Shown here: positions 1 through 5,994 of the stretch, one piece after another | Numbering within the stretch: the stretch's first letter is position 1 | How the letters are laid out: every line of letters starts with the position of its first letter | Assembly: GCA_026122915.1 (NCBI GenBank) | Contig: JAGIXO010000057.1 | Location: forward strand, 1-10,132 | Direction: 5' to 3' | Source of the DNA: Candidatus Electronema nielsenii | GTDB lineage: Bacteria; Desulfobacterota; Desulfobulbia; Desulfobulbales; Desulfobulbaceae | DNA: 10,132 nucleotides | Made by a program: the position numbers and the translations under genes | The notes under the pieces: model-generated | The model's input: only the letters and a program-made list of their open reading frames with translations | The model's database searches: none | What the model was told of the DNA's origin: nothing

Positions 1-640
1 CAAAGACAATCGACACAGGCCAATGGCTGATCACATCCACCGCTGCTTTCACATCCTGATAGAAATTCCATTCTCGGCCTGAAGGATACTGGCCGCCCAT
101 GCAGACTAAACGTTTCACTTTTTGGCGAACCAGATCAACCCCATCCAAAGGCGACAACGCATCTGGCTTTGATTGAAGAAGATGATGCAGATTGGTCAAA
201 TAACCGATGCTGACAAGAGTCATGCTGCTGTCCGCTTGCGCAGCCAAGACTCGTCGGTAGAGCTGCACTGCGTCCGGTACTGTCGCCGTACTCGTGCTGG
301 GTGCGAATTCTTCGGCCACTGCACGGGTATAGCTTGATTCATCGCCAACTATCCCGTCCTGCGCTTTGCCGATTGGAATCTCTTGCCGCCCGAACCAAGC
401 ATTAAGGGCTTGCAAGCAAGGGACACTCCACGGATCACCGGACGAGACCATCATAGCGAGCACGTTGACCTTGCCCTGATTGGCCAAATTGTGCAAGATA
501 GCCACCGCACCTACGTCATCTGCATCGGACGAAATATCGGTATCCAAGATCATGAGGGGAGACTCTGCGCTTGACGACCCACCACAGCCTGATAGCGTTA
601 TCGCCAAAAGAAGGATGGCTAACACAAAGGCTGCTTTCAT
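1..640 (-). CDS. Nucleoside hydrolase-like lipoprotein (3' end cut off by window edge)
   Basis: Reading the minus strand from the ATG at 640 gives 213 codons without a stop, so the gene continues past position 1. The protein starts with a short hydrophobic signal peptide and a lipobox (Leu-Ser-Gly-Cys, Cys at about residue 19), so it is probably a lipoprotein facing the periplasm. The mature part opens with DTDISSDADDVGA, the Asp-rich calcium-binding signature of inosine/uridine-preferring nucleoside hydrolases. Later family-like segments are SIGYLTNL, CMGGQYPSG and WNFYQD. The family hydrolyses the N-glycosidic bond of nucleosides to give base and ribose; the substrate cannot be read from the sequence. 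The start codon overlaps the stop of the upstream Nudix gene (TGATG), implying translational coupling. Most nucleoside hydrolases are cytoplasmic, so the lipobox is notable. The family call is strong; the export call is good. Confidence 0.88.
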   Translation of the reverse strand, partial: MKAAFVLAILLLAITLSGCGGSSSAESPLMILDTDISSDADDVGAVAILHNLANQGKVNVLAMMVSSGDPWSVPCLQALNAWFGRQEIPIGKAQDGIVGDESSYTRAVAEEFAPSTSTATVPDAVQLYRRVLAAQADSSMTLVSIGYLTNLHHLLQSKPDALSPLDGVDLVRQKVKRLVCMGGQYPSGREWNFYQDVKAAVDVISHWPVSIVF

Positions 641-1035
641 CAATACCTACCGCTGAAATAATCGTCCAATATCTGAGCGTGATCAAATGCTAAGAGCGGT
701 AGGTGAGTTCGGGTAAAGACCTTGGCTTGCAACGCATCGTCCAAGCCCTGCGGTACGCCCTTAGCCTTGGCGATGAACACGGTCGAGGCGGTATGCTGGC
801 GCTGATCTCGGTCTGGATTGGAATAGGTGTGAAACTGCCGAATCAGCGTGACATCCAAGCCGGTTTCCTCCTTGGCCTCACGCACTGCTGCTTGCTCGTA
901 GCTTTCACCGTAATCGATAAAGCCACCGGGTAAAGCCCAGCCCGCCGGTGGATTCTTGCGCTCAATCAGGACAATGCCCTGCTCCAGCTCGATGATGATG
1001 TCAACAGTTGGAACAGGGTTTCGATACGTCGGCAT
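640..1035 (-). CDS. Nudix hydrolase, ADP-ribose pyrophosphatase-like
   Basis: A 131-residue protein with a perfect Nudix box at residues 38-60 (Gly38, Glu44, Arg52-Glu53, Glu56-Glu57, Gly59). This box binds divalent metal and catalyses hydrolysis of nucleoside diphosphates linked to another group. The segment after the box (Tyr-Ser-Asn-Pro-Asp-Arg-Asp, about 71-77) resembles the corresponding stretch in ADP-ribose pyrophosphatases, so ADP-ribose or a related dinucleotide is a reasonable guess but not shown. The length is usual for single-domain Nudix proteins, and there is no signal peptide, so it should be cytoplasmic. The ATG at 1035 follows a GGGAGAG ribosome-binding site, which supports this start. 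Its TGA stop shares one base with the ATG of the downstream nucleoside hydrolase lipoprotein, so the two form a coupled pair. Confidence 0.92.
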   Translation of the reverse strand: MPTYRNPVPTVDIIIELEQGIVLIERKNPPAGWALPGGFIDYGESYEQAAVREAKEETGLDVTLIRQFHTYSNPDRDQRQHTASTVFIAKAKGVPQGLDDALQAKVFTRTHLPLLAFDHAQILDDYFSGRY

Positions 1036-1115
1036 GAGTCTCTCCCGCTATTCTTGCAACGTCTGAAAAAGGTTACATTGTTGGATGCAGAAAGGGTGTG
1101 TTTCGCTTCGCACTG

Positions 1116-1167
1116 TGCATATAAAATATATATCCATTTTTTTAGACAGAAAAATATATAATATGCA
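1116..1167. repeat. AT-rich imperfect inverted repeat upstream of the Nudix gene
   Basis: TGCATAT at 1116-1122 and its complement ATATGCA at 1161-1167 bracket very AT-rich DNA, and the arms remain mostly complementary for about 20 bases inward. It lies in the 172-base gap between the cyclase-like gene and the Nudix gene. A smaller perfect hairpin (ATCTAT, four T, ATAGAT) sits at 1181-1196, just after the end of the cyclase-like gene. The gap probably holds the Nudix promoter, but the sequence is so AT-rich that no single -10/-35 pair stands out. Neither hairpin looks like a strong intrinsic terminator. Confidence 0.45.
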
Positions 1168-1207
1168 ACAGAAGGTTTATATCTATTTTTATAGATCACA
1201 ACTTAGG

Positions 1208-1987
1208 TTAATACTTAAGCTGGTTTTCTATCACCTGTACAGTGTTACCGATCTTTATGTCAACCCCTTTTCCTATCGTCTTGCCGTGTAGAGAAAAGCT
1301 TTTACGAACGTAATCATAAATATCTGTTTTTTGAATCGAATTGTCTGAGGTGTAGTCATGTTTCCAATTCATCAACCATCTTTTTTCATGCCCATTTTTC
1401 GTCGGAACCTCTATTTCAATAATCATACTTTGCAAAAGATGCAAAAAATTCTGATCATTCGATCCGTTAGCTAAATAATCGCGACATTTTTTTGACATAC
1501 AAACACCAGAAAAGTCTAACTTGTTACTTTCTGAATGGCAGTCCGCCAATACTTTCCCAGAGAAAAAATGATCAAAGATACAGTACTCCGCATAATCGAC
1601 ATAACCCCTAAGAGGCAATCCTCTATCAAACATCTCTCGAATGAACGCCAGAATAAATTGTACCGTGATTAAGGCAGGGACGGTGTGGAAATCTCGTTCA
1701 ATTTTGCTTTCCTCAATATCTTTCATATCAAAAAAGAAAATAATCGTATCAGATACGATGAGGTGTTTAATTTTCCCTTTTAGAAAGCAACGACCGATAT
1801 TTCTGTCAGAATCAGAAAATTTATGGAATCTTGATATCTTACATGAAATCTCTTCTTTTATTTCGCAAATCTGCTCCACTATAATTTTAACAGTGGAATA
1901 CATGGAGTTATTCTCCAATAAACTCGTGTAGCCTAATATGTCGCAGAAGCATACTATTCCTCTTGATACATAAAATTCGTCATTCAT
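1208..1987 (-). CDS. Divergent class III nucleotidyl-cyclase-like protein
   Basis: A 259-residue soluble protein. Residues 11-22 (Ile-Val-Cys-Phe-Cys-Asp16-Ile-Leu-Gly-Tyr-Thr-Ser) resemble the first strand of class III adenylate/guanylate cyclase domains (F-x-D-I-x-G-F-T), with Asp16 at the first metal position. Ser79-Asp80-Thr followed by a hydrophobic strand matches the second metal-binding Asp. Leu-Arg127-Gly-Tyr-Val and the following segment fit the next conserved strand. Cyclases use two such Asp residues to make cyclic nucleotides from NTPs, but this protein is divergent: activity and base preference are inference. Many uncharacterised bacterial proteins share this D-[IV]-L-G pattern. 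Residues after about 190 match nothing I know. An AAAGGAA site lies about 8 bases before the ATG. The gene is much more AT-rich than its neighbours (21 G+C in the 60 bases 1321-1380, against 38 of 60 at 2401-2460), suggesting transfer. No recognisable effector gene is adjacent. Confidence 0.6.
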   Translation of the reverse strand: MNDEFYVSRGIVCFCDILGYTSLLENNSMYSTVKIIVEQICEIKEEISCKISRFHKFSDSDRNIGRCFLKGKIKHLIVSDTIIFFFDMKDIEESKIERDFHTVPALITVQFILAFIREMFDRGLPLRGYVDYAEYCIFDHFFSGKVLADCHSESNKLDFSGVCMSKKCRDYLANGSNDQNFLHLLQSMIIEIEVPTKNGHEKRWLMNWKHDYTSDNSIQKTDIYDYVRKSFSLHGKTIGKGVDIKIGNTVQVIENQLKY

Positions 1988-2014
1988 CTAAATTTCCTTT
2001 CCATATTCCAACGT

Positions 2015-2093
2015 TTCGAATTAGACGTGGGAGACGCTTTGCTCGTCGATTGGTTTCGAAATCACAAAAAGGTAGCTTTGGGTTTTGTTCGAA
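2015..2093. promoter_or_regulatory. Three TTCGAA sites upstream of the cyclase-like gene
   Basis: The palindrome TTCGAA occurs at 2015-2020, 2055-2060 and 2088-2093, the last two in the context TTCGAAAT. They fall within 80 bases in the 152-base gap between the HAD gene and the cyclase-like start. The clustering suggests operator sites, but the motif is only six bases long and no regulator is encoded nearby. This gap otherwise holds no gene. Confidence 0.25.
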
Positions 2094-2139
2094 ATATGAC
2101 ATGCCCATGCTGAATAGTGTGATAGGCTTGCATTGCATG

Positions 2140-2736
2140 TCAGATTCCTTCTTGCAGGCAAAGTTCCCGGATTTCCCGCCACGAGCTGACCGCCGGAAGA
2201 TGGCGGCAGTGCTGGTTCCACGGCTGGCGGAAGAGCAAAGGCTGGATACCTGCGACATGGAGCTGCTGACAGGTTTCAGCTCGATCATCGATAAAACAAT
2301 CTAACCCCTGTTCTATAATGTGGCGGGCTTTATCATCATGATCGCCCATTGCCACAACCCGGACGTGTGCCACAACCGACGCTGGCAAAACGTGTTCAAA
2401 CCAGTCTAAGACCGGGTGCAGGAGAGGCCGAGCTGTGATGACTGTGACCCCGGCGGTTTCTGCTAACTCGGTCAGTACGTCTAACGCACCGGGGAGAGGC
2501 TGTAGTCTTGTGCCAATGGAATCATGCAGAATCTTCCTAAAGATATCAGCTACGGTTTCAGAATCAATGGGAAGACAATGCTCCACCTCGAAACGAGTGA
2601 TGTCTTCCAAGCGGAAGCCGCACAGACCGTAGTCCTCACAGGCGATGCGCAGAAAGACCTCTGCTGTATCGGCAATCACACCATCAAAATCGAAACCAAG
2701 CCGGGCCGGATGAAGCCCGGCAGGATACACAGGCAT
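2140..2736 (-). CDS. HAD-superfamily hydrolase, 5'(3')-nucleotidase-like
   Basis: A 198-residue cytoplasmic protein with the HAD motifs in order: motif I DFDGV (Asp16 nucleophile, Asp18 acid/base), motif II Ile-Thr101-Ala-Arg, and motif III with Lys136 and Asp150-Asp151 (CFIDDR). Family members are magnesium-dependent phosphatases. The ITARP and FIDDR segments recall 5'(3')-deoxyribonucleotidases and related small HAD proteins, so a nucleotide monophosphate is a plausible substrate, unproven. The cap insert between motifs I and II (about 19-98) is helical in character. The gene starts 9 bases after the stop of the upstream OB-fold gene, with no obvious Shine-Dalgarno, so it is probably read from that mRNA by translational coupling. 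Base composition is GC-rich, like the window's housekeeping genes. Confidence 0.85.
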   Translation of the reverse strand: MPVYPAGLHPARLGFDFDGVIADTAEVFLRIACEDYGLCGFRLEDITRFEVEHCLPIDSETVADIFRKILHDSIGTRLQPLPGALDVLTELAETAGVTVITARPLLHPVLDWFEHVLPASVVAHVRVVAMGDHDDKARHIIEQGLDCFIDDRAETCQQLHVAGIQPLLFRQPWNQHCRHLPAVSSWREIRELCLQEGI

Positions 2737-2745
2737 CGCAGAGAG

Positions 2746-3537
2746 TTACTTAACTACCTTGGCATCTTCGACGATTGCGTCATACTTGTAGCCCGCACCG
2801 AAATCCTTGGCCTTACCCAAAGTTCCTTCAATCACCACGACAGTATCCTTTGCTGCTGTTTCTGAAGTGGTAACAACGAGATCGTGGGTGTTCTTCATCG
2901 GGTCACCGCTACCGTCTTGAAGGTGAATCCAGTTTTTACCCATGATCTGCGGGGTGAACTTGACTACCTTGCCCCGCACTCGCACTTTCTGCCCATTTAA
3001 CTTTTCAGCTTCGGCAAAGCATTGCTCAACCGTGCGCCCGGTCTCACCCTCAGCTTTTTCGACTTTTACGTCACTCGCTGGAACAACAGCCCGTGAAGAA
3101 CCACCGGACATAGCTGCCAGCGTGGCTTCGTCAACAGGCTTGTCCATTGCTCCGGCTAACTTTGGTGTACCGCCTTCAACGGCAGGAGCAGTAGTGGTGG
3201 TGTCAACTAAACCAGATGAGAAGACAATACGATCGAATTTTTTGTTCAACGCCTTAGATTCAAAATTCTTCACTTCCATACTAGGATGAAGAACAACTTC
3301 TTGCCCCACTGTAACCTTGCTCTCTGGGATAGCTACCCACGTCTTGTCCTGCCCGTCCTCAACCAGCAGATAGGTGTAACCTGCCCCGGACATACTTTCT
3401 AACACCTTGCCTTTGATGGCTTTCTGTACTGGAGCAGCAGCGGCTTCAGTGGCAGCTGGCGCGGTTTCTTCAGCCATCGCAGGATGAGTCAGCAGCAGGG
3501 TCAGTAGCAAGGCGGCAGGAATGTATCGAGTGTTCAT
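2746..3537 (-). CDS. Secreted protein with two OB-fold-like domains
   Basis: I place the start at the ATG at 3537 (263 residues), because AAGGAG lies 8 bases upstream and a typical signal peptide (residues 1-22, ending Ala-Met-Ala) follows. A longer frame to 3639 would run into the promoter. After an Ala/Glu-rich linker, residues 38-110 form a first domain (KGKVLES, YTYLLVEDG, TWVAI, GQEV) and residues 167-263 a second (GQKVRVRGKVVKF, KNWIHLQDGSG, VVVIEGTL). Both have the beta-strand spacing and Trp-x-[AI]/Asp-Gly features of small exported OB-fold proteins of the NrfJ/tRNA_anti-like group. Similar proteins are often labelled DNA-binding, but with a signal peptide that role is doubtful; the function is unknown. 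A strong promoter lies upstream, and the HAD gene follows in the same unit. Confidence 0.8.
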   Translation of the reverse strand: MNTRYIPAALLLTLLLTHPAMAEETAPAATEAAAAPVQKAIKGKVLESMSGAGYTYLLVEDGQDKTWVAIPESKVTVGQEVVLHPSMEVKNFESKALNKKFDRIVFSSGLVDTTTTAPAVEGGTPKLAGAMDKPVDEATLAAMSGGSSRAVVPASDVKVEKAEGETGRTVEQCFAEAEKLNGQKVRVRGKVVKFTPQIMGKNWIHLQDGSGDPMKNTHDLVVTTSETAAKDTVVVIEGTLGKAKDFGAGYKYDAIVEDAKVVK

Positions 3538-3610
3538 TGGCATGTCTCCTTGAAAGGGAATGGATACTAAGAAGCAGGGCATTGCGGCCCTTATTTTCGC
3601 ACACCTTGTA

Positions 3611-3639
3611 TTTATAGAAAATTGCCCGCACTCTGTCAA
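3611..3639 (-). promoter_or_regulatory. Sigma-70-type promoter for the OB-fold gene
   Basis: On the minus strand, TTGACA (3639-3634) is followed after exactly 17 bases by TATAAA (3616-3611). The -35 is a perfect consensus and the -10 near-perfect. It would give a leader of roughly 65 bases before the ATG at 3537, and it also argues against the longer reading frame that begins at 3639. Confidence 0.82.
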
Positions 3640-3712
3640 CAGAACCCGGTTGTAATTACCCTTGCAGCTTCTTCTTTTTCAGGCGAGAGAACGGAATAGA
3701 CAGCCTTCTGCC

Positions 3713-3740
3713 TTGTTTTTTCCGGTAAATCTTGTATAAC
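3713..3740 (+). promoter_or_regulatory. Probable promoter for the secreted protein at 3782
   Basis: TTGTTT (3713-3718) and TATAAC (3735-3740) are separated by 16 bases, about 40 bases before the ATG at 3782. Together with the opposite-strand promoter at 3611-3639, it makes the 3538-3781 gap a divergent regulatory region. Confidence 0.5.
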
Positions 3741-3781
3741 CGTCTCGCAACTGCCAGAAACATTATAGAAGGAATTTCTCT

Positions 3782-4339
3782 ATGCCGCGTCTTTTCGTCC
3801 TCCATCTTTTTCTTACTCTCCTGTCTATCGTCTTCCCGACTGCCTCAAGTTTTGCGCAGATGAATACCATGCCTCAGTATGATAGATTTTCTTTTATGCG
3901 GGTCATGGTTTGGGTGGAAAGCGTCAACACGCTGAAAAATCCGCATATCGGTAGATTTGGACTGCATCTGTTTGCCAAGGATGCGTTCTCCAATAGGTAT
4001 TTAGTTCATATTTGCCCACAATGGTATGCTGACAATCATCCTGATCAATTCACCTTTAAGCCGGGCGAGCAGTTGATCATCTCTGGTTCGCGTTTTGCCA
4101 CTGGCCTCACCGAGAACAACATTTTCGCCGCAACCATCATTAACTGTTCTCGGAATAATTTGGAACTAAACGTGCGAGACCCTTACACTGGCAATGCCTT
4201 ATGGCATAATCAACCTGATAATCTCTTGGAGAAAATTCAAGAAGTACAAAGGAGATTGTTCTCAAAGCGATCACAGGCCATACAAAAGAATATAAAAGAA
4301 AATTTCCCTGTCGGTAAACCTTCTTTGGTCTCTCAGTAA
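3782..4339 (+). CDS. Secreted protein of unknown function, possibly single OB-fold
   Basis: A 185-residue protein starting after a GAAGGAA ribosome-binding site. Residues 1-25 are a clear signal peptide (hydrophobic core, Ser-Ser-Phe-Ala before the mature start). Residues 38-140 look all-beta: a strand pair around MVWVESV, a segment with Cys78-Pro-Gln-Trp-Tyr, then KPGEQLIISGSRF and IFAATIIN, and a closing RDPYTGNALWH. The order 'basic/polar strand, Pro-x-Trp-Tyr, Gly-[DE]-x-[LV], Gly-Ser, Ala-x-x-[IV], Arg-Asp-x-x-Gly-x-x-Leu-Trp' resembles a group of exported deltaproteobacterial proteins of unknown role that I recall from memory. Two cysteines (78, 122) could pair. Residues 146-185 form a charged helix-rich tail. 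It is transcribed away from the OB-fold gene 2746-3537. No function is assigned. Confidence 0.75.
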   Translation: MPRLFVLHLFLTLLSIVFPTASSFAQMNTMPQYDRFSFMRVMVWVESVNTLKNPHIGRFGLHLFAKDAFSNRYLVHICPQWYADNHPDQFTFKPGEQLIISGSRFATGLTENNIFAATIINCSRNNLELNVRDPYTGNALWHNQPDNLLEKIQEVQRRLFSKRSQAIQKNIKENFPVGKPSLVSQ

Positions 4340-4608
4340 GATATCAAGATTCAGTCGTACTTTATCTCAAAAAATAACGGAAAACACTACCTCCTTTGCC
4401 CCCAGCCCTCCTCTCGTTGCTTCCAATTAATCACCTGTTTTCTCTGCCACATGACTGCTATTAGAGGACTGTCTCGTGCGCCGCCTCTGCTCGATATGCT
4501 GTCAGAGTTCCGTTTTTTGACGCAATAGGCCCTTCAAAAAGTGGCCCATATCCTTTATCTTCTTTTCATAAGCTGAATAAACCCCCAATCAACAAGGAGA
4601 GAACCTTC
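4340..4608 (+). other. Intergenic region before the META lipoprotein gene
   Basis: I see no convincing gene here. A 25-codon frame from the ATG at 4451 lacks a ribosome-binding site. There are weak inverted repeats (AGAGG/CCTCT near 4462-4482, GGCC/GGCC near 4528-4546) and a run of six T preceding GACGC at 4513-4522. None makes a convincing terminator or promoter. The promoter of the gene at 4609 must lie here, but I cannot place it. Confidence 0.4.
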
Positions 4609-5121
4609 ATGAGACCTTGGAATCTCTTGGCTCTATTCGTAGTTTCAGTTGCTCTGCTTACAGGTGGTTGCTCTTCAAAAAAGACTAAACCTGCGCCACA
4701 GCCCAAGCCATCAGCTGTCTCTGCTGTTAAGGCCAATACGGAGTTGAAGAGTACCAGCGAGGAGCTAAAGGGTACTTCGTGGAAAGTGAGCCGCTACAAC
4801 GACGGACAGGGCGGCATGACCGATGTTATCGTTGGTAAAGGTCGGACACTGACTGCATTATTCGGCTACAGCAAGCGATTCAGCGGTTCAGCTGGCTGCA
4901 ATAATTATGTAGCACATTATACCTATTCGCCTACTGAAAAAACCTTCAGCTTTGAAATGATCTCGATGACTACCAAACAGTGCGAAACAGACGTAATCAT
5001 GGAGCAAGAAGGCCAGTTCATGGCCGCGTTATATACGGCGGTTTCTTTCCGTATTACAGGAAATACTCTGACTTTGAATGATGATAGTGGCAATCCAGCT
5101 GTAATCTTGACCAGAAATTGA
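4609..5121 (+). CDS. META-domain (HslJ-like) lipoprotein
   Basis: A 170-residue protein behind a strong AAGGAG site. Residues 1-20 form a signal peptide ending in Leu-Thr-Gly-Gly with Cys21 as the lipid-attachment residue; Ser22 at +2 suggests the outer membrane. A Lys/Pro-rich linker leads to one META domain (about 53-168): LKGTSWKV at its start, then GSAGCNNY with Cys97, TTKQC with Cys125, an Glu-Gly-Gln-Phe helix near 134-140, and a closing LTLNDDSG strand. The META family includes E. coli HslJ, a heat-shock outer-membrane lipoprotein linked to novobiocin resistance; no enzymatic activity is known. The two cysteines occupy conserved positions. The gene is followed immediately by a terminator hairpin and then by a tandem-META paralogue. 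Confidence 0.9.
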   Translation: MRPWNLLALFVVSVALLTGGCSSKKTKPAPQPKPSAVSAVKANTELKSTSEELKGTSWKVSRYNDGQGGMTDVIVGKGRTLTALFGYSKRFSGSAGCNNYVAHYTYSPTEKTFSFEMISMTTKQCETDVIMEQEGQFMAALYTAVSFRITGNTLTLNDDSGNPAVILTRN

Positions 5122-5122
5122 T

Positions 5123-5146
5123 CTTCGCAGGAAAGCGAAGTTTTTT
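5123..5146 (+). terminator. Rho-independent terminator after the META lipoprotein gene
   Basis: CTTCGC (5123-5128) pairs perfectly with GCGAAG (5135-5140) across a six-base AGGAAA loop and is followed directly by six T (5141-5146). It starts one base after the stop codon and ends 26 bases before the next ATG, so it probably ends or attenuates transcription between two related genes. Confidence 0.85.
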
Positions 5147-5172
5147 AATAACAACCCAAATAGGAGAACAAA

Positions 5173-5919
5173 ATGAAAGTACAACATGTTGTTGCAGCAA
5201 TGCTGATGTTTACCACGTTGGTTCTATCAGCAGGATTTGCGCCAGCAGCTTCGTTGAACGGTACCAGTTGGCTTCTGAAAACACTGAATGGGCATCCGCT
5301 CAAATCAAGTCGCCAGCCAACGCTAAATGTTGAAAACGGCAAAGCCTTTGGTTATGCAGGTTGCAACACCTACTTCGGTAAGTACACAGAGGGAGGCGGA
5401 AACTCATTCCATATTGAGAATATAGTCATAACCAAAATGGCGTGTATGCCGGTGACACAAGAGTCACAGTTTGTCAGCGCATTAAAGGATGCGACCAGCT
5501 ATCACCTTGTTGGCAAAACGATGACACTGAAGAATAAGAAGGGTGTGTCTTTGGCTGTCTTTAATTCGCAGAGTCAAGGGATCAAGGGAACTTCATGGAA
5601 GGTAGGAGAAATTGAAGGAAGTAGTATCATCGCCGGATCAAAGATAACTGCAACCTTCGGCACTAACGGTACAGTTAATGGATCAGCAGGCTGTAACAGC
5701 TACTCTGGCTCCTACACTTCGTCGATTTCTGGCAAGCAAATTAGCATTAACAAACTCATTTTGACCAAAAAAATGTGTCATAAACCGGTGGGTGTAATGA
5801 TGCAGGAGAGTCAGTTTGTTGAAATGCTGAAAGCAGCAAAGACCTACCGGATTGAAGCCAACAGATTGACAATAAGCAAGGCCGATGGATCGAGAGCTGT
5901 CGTCTTGTACAAGAAGTGA
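5173..5919 (+). CDS. Secreted protein with two tandem META domains
   Basis: A 248-residue protein behind an AGGAGA site. Residues 1-26 are a signal peptide with no lipobox cysteine, so the product is soluble in the periplasm or released. Two META domains follow: residues 28-130 (LNGTSW, GYAGCNTYFGKY with Cys64, TKMAC with Cys91, TQESQFVSAL) and 137-247 (IKGTSW, GSAGCNSYSGSY with Cys174, KKMC with Cys202, MQESQFVEML). Each has the two conserved cysteines 26-27 residues apart. The second domain shares KGTSWKV and GSAGCN with the lipoprotein just upstream, so the locus appears to have grown by duplication to three META domains. Single META domains are usual; tandem arrangements occur but are less common. 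No activity is known for the family. A strong hairpin follows the gene. Confidence 0.88.
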   Translation: MKVQHVVAAMLMFTTLVLSAGFAPAASLNGTSWLLKTLNGHPLKSSRQPTLNVENGKAFGYAGCNTYFGKYTEGGGNSFHIENIVITKMACMPVTQESQFVSALKDATSYHLVGKTMTLKNKKGVSLAVFNSQSQGIKGTSWKVGEIEGSSIIAGSKITATFGTNGTVNGSAGCNSYSGSYTSSISGKQISINKLILTKKMCHKPVGVMMQESQFVEMLKAAKTYRIEANRLTISKADGSRAVVLYKK

Positions 5920-5944
5920 TCTGAATATCAACGCAATAGTTCTT

Positions 5945-5976
5945 CGGCCCGGAACCAATATTCCGGGCCGATTTGC
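5945..5976 (+). terminator. Terminator hairpin between convergent genes
   Basis: An 11-base-pair perfect stem (5945-5955 with 5962-5972, GC-rich core GGCCCGG) encloses a six-base loop and is followed on the plus strand by GATTTGCTTC, a short T-rich stretch. It should terminate the tandem-META gene. On the minus strand no T tract follows, so its use by the convergent gene ending at 5995 is less certain. Confidence 0.75.
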
Positions 5977-5994
5977 TTCACATGGTGCAGAAAA

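Noticed and set aside
1208..1987. A Pycsar anti-phage defence operon
   Set aside because: Only a cyclase-like gene is present. Neighbours on both sides are a Nudix hydrolase and a HAD phosphatase, and I see no TIR, transmembrane or cyclic-nucleotide-binding effector.
3538..3639. A longer N-terminus for the OB-fold protein starting at 3639
   Set aside because: It would place coding sequence over a near-perfect promoter and put 34 residues before a standard signal peptide. The AAGGAG spacing favours the ATG at 3537.
4451..4528. A 25-codon open frame in the gap before the META lipoprotein gene
   Set aside because: No ribosome-binding site, no recognisable motif and no conserved context; consistent with chance.
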